Assembly (NCBI GenBank): GCA_041744575.1
Contig: JBGTKP010000005.1
Coordinates: forward strand, 1-64,000
Direction: 5' to 3'
Source of the DNA: JTS-RE37 sp041744575
Lineage (GTDB): Bacteria; Bacteroidota; Bacteroidia; Flavobacteriales; Flavobacteriaceae
DNA length: 64,000 nt
Made by a program: the position numbers and the translations under genes. Below the pieces are notes generated by a model. It saw only the letters and a program-made list of their open reading frames with translations. It made no database searches and was not told where the DNA came from. Shown piece after piece: positions 18,433 through 28,856 of the stretch (positions within the stretch are counted from its first letter, which is position 1; each line of letters starts with the position of its first letter).

Positions 18433-19743
18433 TCATAAGGCAAGGGTTCCAGCCAGTTGTTTCAGTATAATCTCGGAGAGTTTGGCTTGAAATTTGGCAT
18501 TACTGTTGCGGACCCTCGCGTTGATGTAATTCAATTGAGCCGTTCTGAACTCTATGGTTGGGATAATTCCGATCCGGTACTTCTCTACTGTGATATTCAG
18601 GTTTTCCTTGGCGATGGCCTCGTTCCTTTCCTCAAGTTCAATAAGGCTGATATTGGTGAGGTAAGTCTGGAAGTTCGTCCCAACCTGGGAAATGAGGTTT
18701 TGAGTCTGCTCTTCTATCGTGAGGGCGGCATTTTGAATCTGTATCTTGCCTATCTTTTCATTGCGGTTCTGATTGAAACCGTCAAATACGTTGAGGGTCG
18801 CGCCAAAGCCGTAGTTCCATCCCTGTGACTCTGCGCTTGTTGTAAAGCCAAGGCTGGATTCAGAGTTGTTAAAATTATAGCCGGTACTCGCCATGAGTGT
18901 CGGATATCGGGCCGCTTTTATTTGCTTCAGTTGCAGCTCTCTGATTCTTTTGTTGATTCTTTGTGCATTTAGTTCCGGGTTCTGCATTTCTACCATCGAT
19001 TCCAGTTCAGGAAGTGCCAGGTCCTTATCTACAAAAATTTCTGGGATCACATTGAAATCGATTTTGGTGTCCCTTGCCAACAAGGTATTGAGTTCGATCT
19101 TGGTGTTGGCAAACAGTTCTATCTGCCGGAGGCGCAGGGTTTCATCCGTATTGAGATCTACCTTTGCGTTCAATACTTCGAGCTTGGAGGATTTTCCTAT
19201 GGTAAACCGGTTATTGGCAAGTTCCACCCGTTGGTTGGAAATGATAATTGTGCTGTCAAGCGCTGAAAGCTGCTGCCTTTGCTGTACAAGATCAAAGTAA
19301 GTGATCATTACCTCCCCGACTTTAGTCAGGACCGCCTGCTGAAGTTCGGCCTCTCCCAACTGTTCAGTTTCCTTAAGTTGATCGTACAATGCAAACATGC
19401 GAAGGCCGTCAAAAATAGTCCAGTTTAGCCCGACCCCATAATTCAGACTGTTGTTCCGGGCATTGTCAAGGCTAACTGTAGAACCGTCAGAGCGCACCTG
19501 AGATATATTCTGAATACTGTTGTTATCCGTTACAGTGGCGCCGATCGTCGGTAACATCCCGGCATAGCCGGGGCTTACCCCCGCTTCGTCTATCTTTAAA
19601 TCGTTGGAGGCTATCCTGATCTGATAGTTGTTCTCAAGGGCAATTTTCACTGCATCTTCTACCGTCAGTATTTCCTGGCATCTCAAAGGGAGACAGATGA
19701 TACTACAGGCAACTATAATAATGGCCTTTTTAAAATAATTCAT
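18433..19743 (-). CDS. TolC-family outer-membrane efflux protein
   Basis: 436 residues from the ATG at 19743, which gives a signal peptide (KKAIIIVACSIICLPLRCQ) and leaves 1 bp after the pump stop; a longer frame to 19806 runs inside the pump gene. Two OEP repeats form the alpha-barrel (LTVEDAVKIALENNYQIR near the start; IEEQTQNLISQVGTNF and FRTAQLNYINARVRN in the second half). It is the outer-membrane duct of the RND system and the last gene of the operon adaptor-pump-channel. Confidence 0.9.
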   Translation of the reverse strand: MNYFKKAIIIVACSIICLPLRCQEILTVEDAVKIALENNYQIRIASNDLKIDEAGVSPGYAGMLPTIGATVTDNNSIQNISQVRSDGSTVSLDNARNNSLNYGVGLNWTIFDGLRMFALYDQLKETEQLGEAELQQAVLTKVGEVMITYFDLVQQRQQLSALDSTIIISNQRVELANNRFTIGKSSKLEVLNAKVDLNTDETLRLRQIELFANTKIELNTLLARDTKIDFNVIPEIFVDKDLALPELESMVEMQNPELNAQRINKRIRELQLKQIKAARYPTLMASTGYNFNNSESSLGFTTSAESQGWNYGFGATLNVFDGFNQNRNEKIGKIQIQNAALTIEEQTQNLISQVGTNFQTYLTNISLIELEERNEAIAKENLNITVEKYRIGIIPTIEFRTAQLNYINARVRNSNAKFQAKLSEIILKQLAGTLAL

Positions 19744-19744
19744 T

Positions 19745-22700
19745 CTAAGTGGTTTCCAGGACTTTAAATTCAGGTCGGTGGACTTTTTCTCTGGACCAGA
19801 TAACATATAGGGCGGGAATAACGAAAAGTGTCAGGATTAAGGAAAAAACGGTCCCTCCCATGATTACCACACCCATTCCGATCCGACTTGTTGAAGCGGC
19901 TCCAAGGGACATGGCGATAGGCAAAGCCCCCAGGGCAATGGTAAGGCTGGTCATAAGGATCGGTCTCAATCGGGATTCGGAGGCCTTGAGGATCGCTTCC
20001 GTTTTGGCCATGCCTTCCTCCCTGAGCTGGTTGGCAAATTCTACGATAAGAATCCCATTCTTGGTCACCAGCCCGATAAGCATAATCGTACCTATCTGGC
20101 TGAAGATATTCCAGGTTTGCCCAAACAGCCATAGGGAGAAAACAGCTCCGGCCACCGCCATAGGTACTGTCAGAATAATAATGAAGGGGTCTATAAAACT
20201 TTCAAACTGGGCCGCCAGGATGAGGAATATGAGAATTAGGGCCAGGCCGAATGCGAAAAGTGTATTTGAACTACTTTCAACGAAATCTCTGGACTCACCT
20301 CCGAGATCTGTGGTAAAACTGTCGTCAAGAACTTTGGCTTTGATCTCTTCCATGGCATCAATCCCGTCACTGATGCTTTTCCCCGGAGCCAGGCTGGCTG
20401 CGACGGTAGCTGACATATATCTGTTGTTGTGGTATAACTGAGGGGGGCTGCTGTGTTCCTCCGTGGTAACCACATTATCCATCTGGATCAGCCTCCCGTC
20501 CTGACTCTTGACAAACATGGAGGTAAGATCAAGAGGGGCGTTACGATCCTTTTTATCAAACTGACCGATCACCTGGTATTGTTTGCCGTTCATCAGAAAA
20601 TAGCCAAAGCGCTGCCCGCTGAGAGAGAGTTGCAGGGTCTGTGCCACATCCAGTACAGATACACCAAGACTTTCGGCCTTTTCCCTGTCTATGTTGACAT
20701 AAATTTCAGGCTTGTTAAATTTTAGATCGACTTCCGTATTGGAAAAGGTGGGATGGCTTTCCGCTTCGGCCATAAATTCGGGGATCTTTTCCTGAAGCCT
20801 GGTGAAATTCGGAGCCTGTATAATGTACTGTATGGGCATCCCTCCCCTGCGATTTACGGCAATAGTCGGCGATTCCGAAACACTGGCACGGGCCGCGGTA
20901 TACTGTTGGGTCCACCTCGTAAGATCATTCGCTATTTCATGCTGTGTTCTTTCCCGGTCAGAAGGATCTACCAGTGAAAGAACAGCCCTGCCACTATTGA
21001 CAGAAGAAGATCCAAACCCTGGCGAAGTGATGATAAGACTCACTTTCTTTTCCGGGACAGAATCATTGATGAGATTGGTAAGGTCATTCATAAACCGGTC
21101 CATGTACTCATAACTTGCACCCTCAGGCGCCGTCACATTTATCCGGATGCTGCTCCGGTCATCATAAGGTGCGGTTTCCTTTTTGAGCAAGGAATAAAAT
21201 CCACCGATCATAATCAGGCAGACCAACAGAATCGGAAAGCTCAGCCATTTTCTTCCCATAAAACTACGTAAAGAGGAGGCATAACCGGTATTCATTTTTT
21301 CAAAATACCGCTCTGTAACCATATAGAACCGGGAATGCTTCTGTTTTCCCGGACGCATGAGGTAGGCATTGAGCATTGGGGTCAGAGTGAGCGATACAAA
21401 GGCCGAAACCAGCACAGCTGCCCCGAGAACCACTCCAAATTCCCTGAATAACCGACCCACAAAACCTTCAAGAAAAATGACCGGCAGGAATACGGCTGCC
21501 AGGGTTATGGATATGGAAATTACCGCGAAGAATATCTCATTGGAACCTTTGATTGCGGCTTCAACAGGTTTCATACCTTCTTCCACCTTCTTGAAGATAT
21601 TCTCCGTTACAACAATACCGTCATCCACTACCAGGCCTGTAGCCAGTACTATGGCCAGAAGCGTCAGTACATTGATAGAGAATCCGAAAAGCCACATGAT
21701 GAAGAAGGTAGCGATCAAAGAAACCGGGATATCGATTAACGGTCGTAGCGCCATAGACCAGTTCCTGAAAAACAAATAAATAACCAGGATGACTAGGATG
21801 ATAGCGATCATCAGGGTTTCGACCACTTCGGTGATGGCTCGCTTCACAAATATGGTGTCGTCCAGGACCACATTCAGTTTAAAATCTCCCGGAAGTTCCT
21901 TTTTCAGTTTTTCAAACTCCGAATAAAAAGCATCGGCAATGTCCACATAGTTGGCCCCTGGTTGTGGTACCATCGCAAGCGCGACCATTGGCTGTCCGGA
22001 GTCACTGAGCTGGGTTTCCATATTTTCAGCTTCCAGAGCTGCCTTTCCTATATCGCTGAGCCGCACAACTTTTTCTCCATCTGCGCGGATAATGATATTA
22101 TTGAATTCCTCTTCAGTAGCCAGGTTGCCTACCGTTTTTACAGTGAGTTCCGTATTTGCCCCTGTAAGTTTGCCAGAGGGAAGTTCCACATTCTGGGAAA
22201 GAAGCGCGCTGCGTACATCGGCGACGGTGGTACCATAGGATGAAAGCCGTACAGGATCTATCCAAAGGCGCATGGCGTATTTTCGCTGCCCCCATATCTG
22301 GACACTGCTCACCCCGGGGATGGTCTGCAAACGCGGCGCAAGAACATTATCCGCATAATCCGAAAGCTCCAGGACATTTTTGTTGTCACTCTGTACCGTC
22401 ATGGAGATGATGGCCCGCGAATCTGCATCGGCCTTCGAGACCACCGGCGGAGAGTCTATATCCTGAGGCAGACTCCGTGCGGCCTGTGATACCCTATCCC
22501 TAACGTCATTCGCCGCCTCTTCAAGATCCTTATCCAGATTAAATTCTATATTAATCCGGCTGGATCCCTGATTGCTGGAGGAGGTAATATTTCGGATTCC
22601 GTCAATGGCATTGATAGACTTTTCAAGCGGTTCAGTGATCTGGGATTCAATGATGTCCGAATTGGCACCTGAATAATTTGTCTGTACGGAGATCTGGGCA

Positions 22701-22825
22701 GGATCAATGGATGGGAATTCCCTGACCCCAAGATAGGTGTACCCGATGATCCCGAAAAGGATAATGGCCAGATTGATGACAATCGTCAGTACAGGACGTT
22801 TGATACTGACTGTGGATAAGTTCAT
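19745..22825 (-). CDS. RND multidrug efflux pump, HAE1 (AcrB/MexF-like) family
   Basis: 1026 residues, the normal length for AcrB-type proton antiporters. Twelve transmembrane helices and two large periplasmic loops are recognisable: MNLSTVSIKRPVLTIVINLA at the N-terminus, the TM4 motif with two Asp (VLATGLVVDDGIVVTENIFK) needed for proton relay, and the second-half motif GLVTKNGILIVEFANQLR. It takes substrates from the periplasm or inner membrane and hands them to the TolC partner. Substrate cannot be predicted. It sits 21 bp downstream of the adaptor gene. Confidence 0.93.
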   Translation of the reverse strand: MNLSTVSIKRPVLTIVINLAIILFGIIGYTYLGVREFPSIDPAQISVQTNYSGANSDIIESQITEPLEKSINAIDGIRNITSSSNQGSSRINIEFNLDKDLEEAANDVRDRVSQAARSLPQDIDSPPVVSKADADSRAIISMTVQSDNKNVLELSDYADNVLAPRLQTIPGVSSVQIWGQRKYAMRLWIDPVRLSSYGTTVADVRSALLSQNVELPSGKLTGANTELTVKTVGNLATEEEFNNIIIRADGEKVVRLSDIGKAALEAENMETQLSDSGQPMVALAMVPQPGANYVDIADAFYSEFEKLKKELPGDFKLNVVLDDTIFVKRAITEVVETLMIAIILVILVIYLFFRNWSMALRPLIDIPVSLIATFFIMWLFGFSINVLTLLAIVLATGLVVDDGIVVTENIFKKVEEGMKPVEAAIKGSNEIFFAVISISITLAAVFLPVIFLEGFVGRLFREFGVVLGAAVLVSAFVSLTLTPMLNAYLMRPGKQKHSRFYMVTERYFEKMNTGYASSLRSFMGRKWLSFPILLVCLIMIGGFYSLLKKETAPYDDRSSIRINVTAPEGASYEYMDRFMNDLTNLINDSVPEKKVSLIITSPGFGSSSVNSGRAVLSLVDPSDRERTQHEIANDLTRWTQQYTAARASVSESPTIAVNRRGGMPIQYIIQAPNFTRLQEKIPEFMAEAESHPTFSNTEVDLKFNKPEIYVNIDREKAESLGVSVLDVAQTLQLSLSGQRFGYFLMNGKQYQVIGQFDKKDRNAPLDLTSMFVKSQDGRLIQMDNVVTTEEHSSPPQLYHNNRYMSATVAASLAPGKSISDGIDAMEEIKAKVLDDSFTTDLGGESRDFVESSSNTLFAFGLALILIFLILAAQFESFIDPFIIILTVPMAVAGAVFSLWLFGQTWNIFSQIGTIMLIGLVTKNGILIVEFANQLREEGMAKTEAILKASESRLRPILMTSLTIALGALPIAMSLGAASTSRIGMGVVIMGGTVFSLILTLFVIPALYVIWSREKVHRPEFKVLETT

Positions 22826-22846
22826 AACTCCGGTTTTAACATTGGT

Positions 22847-23902
22847 TTAGAGAATGATTCTCAGGGGCGTACCGTTGCGCAATGTCATCACCCCTGACGT
22901 GAGGATCGTGTCGCCGGCATGCAATCCGGAGATTATCCTTACAGTACTGTCATTACGGGCACCCGTTTCGACGACAACTTCACGTGCCAATCCATTCTTG
23001 GAAACAAAGATTTTTTTACCATTCTGAATCGGGATGAGTGCTTCGGTAGGAACCAACAGGGCATCTGTAATCATTTCAAGGGGCAGATTCACATTGGCAA
23101 AAGTACCAGGGTACAATTTGCCTTCAGGATTTTCCGTAATGGCACGCATTCTGAGGGTCCTGGAGGCAACCTCAACGGCAGGCTCGATTGCATATATTTT
23201 TGCCGTGTACTCGTCCTTTGAATCGGACGTGGTAAAGGTGAGGGAATTGTTTACCTTCATCCTGGAGGCATATTTCTCAGGAATAGAGACCGTGAGTTTC
23301 AACTGACTTGTATTCACCAGTTGCGCGATCGTCGTCGTAGGAGTTACATAGGTGCCCGTCGAAATGGAACGCAATCCAATGGTTCCGGAGAATGGGGCTC
23401 TGATGGTCGTCTTGGACAATTGTGCGGAAATCAGTTCGGATTCTGCATTGGCAGACTTAAAATCGGCGCTTGAAATTTCATATTCCTCCTGGCTGATTGC
23501 CTGTTTTTCCAATAACAGTTTGGCCCTTCTTTCATTCTCGGCTGCCAGTTGGCGGGCCGTTCCGGCTTTGGAGAGCTGGGCCCTTAATTCCACATCGTTT
23601 ACCTGCAGCAGGATCTGACCTTTGGCCACCTTGCTTCCCTCCTGAAAATTAATACTTTCTACCACACCTGAGACCTCGCTTCGGATGTCTATCTGTTCAT
23701 TGGCCTCAAGGGAACCAGATAGGGCAAGATTATCTTCAAACTGACGTGGCGTCAAAATCTGTCCCGTGACCCTCGCCGCAGCACCAGGGCCACCCTGATT
23801 CATTTCGGGGGCATTGGCTTCCTTATTTGCGAGCGCCCTGTAAACGATCAGACCGGCTACGGCAATTATCAGTAAGGAATAAAGCAAGTATCTCATTTTC
23901 AT
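22847..23902 (-). CDS. RND efflux periplasmic adaptor (membrane fusion protein)
   Basis: 351 residues. An N-terminal hydrophobic segment (YLLYSLLIIAVAGLIVYRAL) anchors it in the inner membrane. The usual order is visible: beta-barrel strand, lipoyl half (EANEQIDIRSEVSGVVESI), alpha-hairpin, second lipoyl half (TIRAPFSGTIGLRSISTGTYV), and the barrel and membrane-proximal domains to the end. It bridges pump and TolC. It is the first gene of the operon, with a good promoter 43 bp upstream, and no regulator gene is adjacent. Confidence 0.92.
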   Translation of the reverse strand: MKMRYLLYSLLIIAVAGLIVYRALANKEANAPEMNQGGPGAAARVTGQILTPRQFEDNLALSGSLEANEQIDIRSEVSGVVESINFQEGSKVAKGQILLQVNDVELRAQLSKAGTARQLAAENERRAKLLLEKQAISQEEYEISSADFKSANAESELISAQLSKTTIRAPFSGTIGLRSISTGTYVTPTTTIAQLVNTSQLKLTVSIPEKYASRMKVNNSLTFTTSDSKDEYTAKIYAIEPAVEVASRTLRMRAITENPEGKLYPGTFANVNLPLEMITDALLVPTEALIPIQNGKKIFVSKNGLAREVVVETGARNDSTVRIISGLHAGDTILTSGVMTLRNGTPLRIIL

Positions 23903-24282
23903 AGTGACCAGGTCGTGCTTGGAATGGGCATTTTATTTATTCTACAAATCTAATTGTTATGACCGTATTTATTTCAATGTTGATTTTTATTTAACAAAGC
24001 CCTATGGAACTAAAATGGGGGTGTCTCAAATGCCATTTAGTCAGCGCTGGTTTGGAGACTTTCTTTCGGCAGGAAGACGGTTTTAGCAACCCAGGCTGCA
24101 AATAGACAACCCACCGGAATCAGCTCCGGCCTGTACCTTCCTCTCCTTTTATTTGTAAACCAAAAGGGAGTGCCTTATATTTAGCGCCACGGGCCCTTAA
24201 TAAGATGAAGATGCTTTCCGGGTACAGAATTTCTGGTAGTATGTGAGACTTCTTAACATCCTTAAATGATCTATTCAATTCT
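23903..24282. other. Gene-free divergent region
   Basis: 380 bp between the RND adaptor gene (minus) and the BNR-repeat gene (plus). Besides the promoter at 23945-23977 I see no gene, no family-like frame and no long repeat. Confidence 0.6.
23945..23977 (-). promoter_or_regulatory. Promoter of the first RND operon
   Basis: Minus-strand -7 element TAGATTTG (23945-23952), matching TAnnTTTG, with a -33 TTG at 23975-23977, spacing 22 nt. It would give a 5' leader of roughly 35 nt. Confidence 0.5.
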
Positions 24283-27200
24283 ATGAGACACCATACGCGT
24301 TTACTCCCTCTTTTATCTCTATTAATATTAGCAGTTGTCAGCAATATCACCGGACAATCCATTCCAAAAGAACCTTCCGGTGAGAGTCGGAATATTCCCA
24401 AGGCCTTCTATGACAGTCTCCAATGGCGCAATATAGGACCCTACCGGGGAGGCCGCAGTTTAGGAGTTGCCGGAAGTCCGGGCAGGCCCGATGAATACTA
24501 TTTCGGAGCTACCGGGGGTGGGCTGTGGAAAACGACGGATGGAGGAAATGAATGGTCTGCCGTGACAGATGGCAAAATCAGCAGCTCCTCTGTAGGAGCG
24601 GTAGCTATTGCCGAAACCAATCCTGATATTGTCTATATAGGGATGGGCGAAGTACAGTTGAGAGGTAGCATCACCCAGGGCGATGGGGTATACAAGACAA
24701 AGGACGGGGGAAAAACCTGGCAGCACCTCGGTTTAAAAGAAACACAGGCCATTGCCCGTATCCGTGTGCACCCTACCAATCCGGATCTGGTATATGTTGC
24801 CGCGCTGGGCCATCCTTATGGTGATAACCCGGAACGGGGGGTATTTCGAAGCAGCGATGGCGGTCTCAATTGGGAAAAAGTATTATATGTAAGCGATAAG
24901 GCAGGTGCGGTAGATCTTATTCTGGACCGGACGAATCCTAAAGTTCTTTATGCGAGCACCTGGCAGGTACAAAGAAAGGCATGGAAAATGTGGGGTGGAG
25001 GGCCGGATTGTAAATTGTGGAAGTCGATGGATGGTGGTGATACCTGGACCGATCTGACCAAAAATCCGGGCATGCCAACAGGCCCGCTGGGGAAGATCGG
25101 GGTAACGGTATCGCCAGCGGATCCTAACAGGATCTGGGCAATCATTGAGGCGAATGAAGGGGGCGTATTCCGTTCCGATGACGGCGGTAAAAACTGGGAA
25201 TTGGTAAACAATGAACGCAAACTGCGCCAGCGCGCATTTTATTACTCACGAATCTATGCGGATCCCTGGGACAAGGAAACGGTGTACGGGCTGAATGTTG
25301 ATTTTTACAAATCTACCGATGGGGGAAAGACCTTTAAGGAAACACTGGAGGTACCCCATGGGGACAACCATGACCTCTGGATTGATCCGAATAACCCGAA
25401 GAGAATGATCAACGGGAATGATGGTGGCGGGAACGTCAGTATCAATGGTGGTAAGACATGGACTGAGCAGGATTATATAACAACGCAGTTGTATCATGTG
25501 ATGACTACCAGCGATGTTCCCTATCATGTGGCAGGAGCACAACAGGATAACAGTACCGTTGCCGTACCCAGTGATGGCTGGTCATACATGCAGGCGGGAG
25601 GTCCCGGGCATGGCTGGTATTATGAGGTGGGAGGTGGTGAAAGCGGATGGATTACCCAACACCCTGAAAATCCCGATATTTTCTATGCGGGAAGCCAGGG
25701 GGCGCTACTAACACGATACGACCGCAGCAACGGTCAATCCAGAGATATACAGGTGTATCCAAGGTTTTTTTCAGGAGAGCCTGCCAGTGCTTTGCCCGAA
25801 AGGTGGCAGTGGACGTTTCCGATCATGTTTTCTCCATTGGATCCTGCAGTTATGTATACCTGTTCACAGCACGTCTGGAAAACCACCAATGACGGACAGT
25901 CATGGGAGCGCATCAGCCCGGATCTCACCTATGCCGACCCGTCAACCCTGGGAGAAACCGGCGGGCTCATCACTATGGATATGAATGGTCCTGAAATTTA
26001 TGCAACTGTTTTTGCCCTGGCCCCTTCCCATCATGATGTCAATACCATATGGGCAGGATCGGATGACGGAAAGATCCATATTACCAGAGATGGCGGTAAG
26101 AACTGGACGGATATCACCCCTGAAGAACTCCCGAAATTTTCAAGGGTGAGTATTATTGAAGAATCGACGCACAGCCCTGGCACTCTTTTTGTTGCCGCAA
26201 ACAGGTACCAGGTAGATGACCGCCAGCCGTATGTTTTTAGGACGGCGGATTATGGAAAAACATGGACAAAGATCATAAATGGTATTCCGGACGGACATTT
26301 CGCCAGGGCCATCCGGGAGGATCCCGAACGGCAGGGCCTGCTTTTCCTTGGTACCGAGCATGGCGTTTATTTTTCGATGGATGATGGAGACCGGTGGCAA
26401 AGCCTGCAATTGAATCTTCCTGATACGCCCATCCGCGATCTGGTCGTCAAGGACAATGATCTCGTTCTGGGGTCGCATGGCAGGGGGTTCTGGATCCTGG
26501 ATGATATCCAGCCGCTGCGTCAGTACCAGGTTGAAATGACAGACCAGCCGGTAGTCCTTTTTCAACCATCAGATGCCATCAGGGGAGTTTATGATGCAAC
26601 TATTCAGTACTACCTAAAGACCCCTGTGGATTCAGTAACCTTTGAAATTCTGGATCAGAATGATACCCTGATTGCCAGTTTCGGAGGGAATGAGCCCAAA
26701 TATAAAGTAGATCCGGACATTCCGGCCTGGGAACGGGCCGGCTCCTCAAAACCCACTACAGCCAAAGGTCTCAATACATTTACATGGGATCTCAGATATC
26801 CAGGGGCGACCGTCTTTGAAGGAATGATCATCTGGAGCGCCCGTCCCCAACGCGGACCCAAGGCCCCACCGGGAACCTATAAAGTTCGTCTGAAAAGCAA
26901 GGAATTTAATGATGCCAAAAGTTTCAAAATACATTTGGATCCCAACCTTAAAGGGATTACCGAAGATGATCTGCGTGAGCAATATGAACTTGCAACGCGC
27001 ATCACAAAAAAGACCAGTGCTGCCAATGAAGCGGTCATCCGGATCAGGAAAATTAAACAACAACTTTTAAAGGGTGAAGAAGGTGCAAAGGAAGGTTCGC
27101 GAAAGAAAAGTACAACAGACTTCCTGGATGCCCTGACTCAGATTGAAGAGGCACTGTACCAGGTTAAAAATCAATCAAACCAGGATCCTTTGAATTTTCC

Positions 27201-27423
27201 AATCAAGTTGAATAACCGGCTTGCCGCGCTTCGACGCAGTTTGGAGGATGGGGATGCGCGCCCCACGGACGGAGCAGTCCAGGTCTTCAATGAACTTTCC
27301 GCGGAACTGGACAAACTCCTCACATCCCTTGATGGGATTATAAATAAAGAACTGCCTAAAGTAAATGAAGCGCTTCGGAAAGAAGGAAAAAAAGAAATAA
27401 AACCGGGGATCAGCGGGAACTGA
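24283..27423 (+). CDS. Large exported BNR/sortilin-type beta-propeller protein
   Basis: 1046 residues with a signal peptide (LLPLLSLLILAVVSNITGQ). Many Asp-box repeats of the form S/T-x-D-G-G-x-x-W are spaced through residues 80-740 (GLWKTTDGGNEW, GVYKTKDGGKTW, GVFRSSDGGLNW, KLWKSMDGGDTW, GVFRSDDGGKNW and more), as in VPS10/sortilin and sialidase-like propellers. The C-terminal 300 residues carry a beta domain and a charged helical tail. Databases often call these glycosyl hydrolases, but no catalytic motif is seen here and some relatives are linked to protein binding, so the function is open. It is monocistronic between two efflux operons. Confidence 0.8.
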   Translation: MRHHTRLLPLLSLLILAVVSNITGQSIPKEPSGESRNIPKAFYDSLQWRNIGPYRGGRSLGVAGSPGRPDEYYFGATGGGLWKTTDGGNEWSAVTDGKISSSSVGAVAIAETNPDIVYIGMGEVQLRGSITQGDGVYKTKDGGKTWQHLGLKETQAIARIRVHPTNPDLVYVAALGHPYGDNPERGVFRSSDGGLNWEKVLYVSDKAGAVDLILDRTNPKVLYASTWQVQRKAWKMWGGGPDCKLWKSMDGGDTWTDLTKNPGMPTGPLGKIGVTVSPADPNRIWAIIEANEGGVFRSDDGGKNWELVNNERKLRQRAFYYSRIYADPWDKETVYGLNVDFYKSTDGGKTFKETLEVPHGDNHDLWIDPNNPKRMINGNDGGGNVSINGGKTWTEQDYITTQLYHVMTTSDVPYHVAGAQQDNSTVAVPSDGWSYMQAGGPGHGWYYEVGGGESGWITQHPENPDIFYAGSQGALLTRYDRSNGQSRDIQVYPRFFSGEPASALPERWQWTFPIMFSPLDPAVMYTCSQHVWKTTNDGQSWERISPDLTYADPSTLGETGGLITMDMNGPEIYATVFALAPSHHDVNTIWAGSDDGKIHITRDGGKNWTDITPEELPKFSRVSIIEESTHSPGTLFVAANRYQVDDRQPYVFRTADYGKTWTKIINGIPDGHFARAIREDPERQGLLFLGTEHGVYFSMDDGDRWQSLQLNLPDTPIRDLVVKDNDLVLGSHGRGFWILDDIQPLRQYQVEMTDQPVVLFQPSDAIRGVYDATIQYYLKTPVDSVTFEILDQNDTLIASFGGNEPKYKVDPDIPAWERAGSSKPTTAKGLNTFTWDLRYPGATVFEGMIIWSARPQRGPKAPPGTYKVRLKSKEFNDAKSFKIHLDPNLKGITEDDLREQYELATRITKKTSAANEAVIRIRKIKQQLLKGEEGAKEGSRKKSTTDFLDALTQIEEALYQVKNQSNQDPLNFPIKLNNRLAALRRSLEDGDARPTDGAVQVFNELSAELDKLLTSLDGIINKELPKVNEALRKEGKKEIKPGISGN

Positions 27424-27455
27424 TTCCGGAGCAATTATAAAACCTTTATTATTGA

Positions 27456-28856
27456 TTACCTCCACCCTCCCCCCAGGGCTGTATAGAGGTCGACAATAGC
27501 CTGCAAGCGGCTATTGCGGGCGTTGACAATATCAAGGCTGGAACTAAGGGCGTTTTGACGGGCTGTCAGTACTTCCAGATAATTGGCAATGCCATTGTCC
27601 AGTAATTCTTCAGAATATTCAGTTGCCAGTGAATAGGCTTCAAATTCCTTTTCTTTTACTTCGATTTTTTCTGTGGCTGCCTCGTAAGAAAATAAGGCAT
27701 CAGACACCTCCTTACCGGCGTTCAGAAGGGCATATTCGAAATTGAGAGCCGCTTGTTGTTGCTGTGCCTGGCTGACCTCATACTGTGTCCTGATACTTCG
27801 TCCATTGAGCAAAGGCTGCAATAAACCCCCACCCAGGCTGGAAAAAAATGAAGTCCCATTGAAAAGCTGATCCAGGCTGAGACTTTGCAATCCTCCGCTT
27901 GCAGTGATTGTAAAGGAGGGATAGAAGGCAGCACGCGCCACATTGGTCAGCTCAAAAGCACTGATAAGGGCATATTCGGAAGTCATCACATCCGGCCGGT
28001 TGCTCAGCAATTGCAGGGGTACGCCGGTCACCAGGGGTATGGTCATTCGTTGCTCACCGAGCGTTCCCCTACTAATCTCCCTGGCCTGGCTGCCGACAAG
28101 CATTGATAGGGTATTTTCCAATAGACGGATATCCTTTTTCAGGTCGATGACTATGGAACGGGCAGTATACACTTGCGCTTCTGTTTGTTTAACAGCCACT
28201 TCGGTCAGACTTCCCGCATCTTTCAGTGCTTTGGTGGTTTCGACACTATTAGCCCTCGTTTCTACCGTCTCCAGAGTGATTCGCAATTGTTCGTCCAGGG
28301 CAATCAGCTGGTAATAGGCCGATGCGATATTCGACACCAGCCGGCTTTTTACCGCCTGATGGGCTACGCTGCTCTGAAGGTAGGTCGCCAGTGACGCCCT
28401 CCGGCTGCTTCGGATTTTACCCCAGATATCCGCTTCCCACGAGAGGTTGCTGCTGATTTCATATTGGTCCAGAGTAGAAAACTGGTTTCCGAACTGGCTG
28501 TTCCCTGAAAGCTTCTGCCTATTGTACCGTACTCCTGCGTCGAGGGTGGGAAAGTATCCGTATTTGCCCTGCTTCATGTACGCTTCTGCTACCATGAGTT
28601 GCTGAATTGCCACCCTGATATCGATATTGTTCGTCAGTCCTTCCTCAATAAGTCGCTGAAGGGGAGGGTCAGTAAATAGGTTACGCCAGGGTATTCCGGC
28701 CATCCCAGAACTGTCCTGTGGCAGGCTGTCTGCACGGAAATTTTCGGGGAGATCCATGGCAGGCCGTTCATAGGTTCTCGCAACGAAGCATGACTCCATA
28801 GTGAATGCCGTTACTATCACGGCAGTTATTACATAATATCTGACAGGCCTAATCAT
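27456..28856 (-). CDS. RND efflux outer-membrane lipoprotein (NodT/OprM family)
   Basis: 466 residues. The signal peptide ends in a lipobox (TAFTMESC, Cys23), the feature of NodT/OprM-type channels. Two OEP repeats follow, with the family motifs IPWRNLFTDPPLQRLIEEGL near the start and LLSNRPDVMTSEYALISAFE in the middle; the C-terminus has VLTARQNALSSSLDIVNAR. It is the outer-membrane duct of the second tripartite pump. Its start overlaps the pump stop by 8 bp. Confidence 0.92.
   Translation of the reverse strand: MIRPVRYYVITAVIVTAFTMESCFVARTYERPAMDLPENFRADSLPQDSSGMAGIPWRNLFTDPPLQRLIEEGLTNNIDIRVAIQQLMVAEAYMKQGKYGYFPTLDAGVRYNRQKLSGNSQFGNQFSTLDQYEISSNLSWEADIWGKIRSSRRASLATYLQSSVAHQAVKSRLVSNIASAYYQLIALDEQLRITLETVETRANSVETTKALKDAGSLTEVAVKQTEAQVYTARSIVIDLKKDIRLLENTLSMLVGSQAREISRGTLGEQRMTIPLVTGVPLQLLSNRPDVMTSEYALISAFELTNVARAAFYPSFTITASGGLQSLSLDQLFNGTSFFSSLGGGLLQPLLNGRSIRTQYEVSQAQQQQAALNFEYALLNAGKEVSDALFSYEAATEKIEVKEKEFEAYSLATEYSEELLDNGIANYLEVLTARQNALSSSLDIVNARNSRLQAIVDLYTALGGGWR

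Noticed and set aside
19749..20441. Plus-strand 230-codon frame inside the RND pump
   Set aside because: Antisense to a canonical pump sequence; composition is that of a reverse-complement frame.
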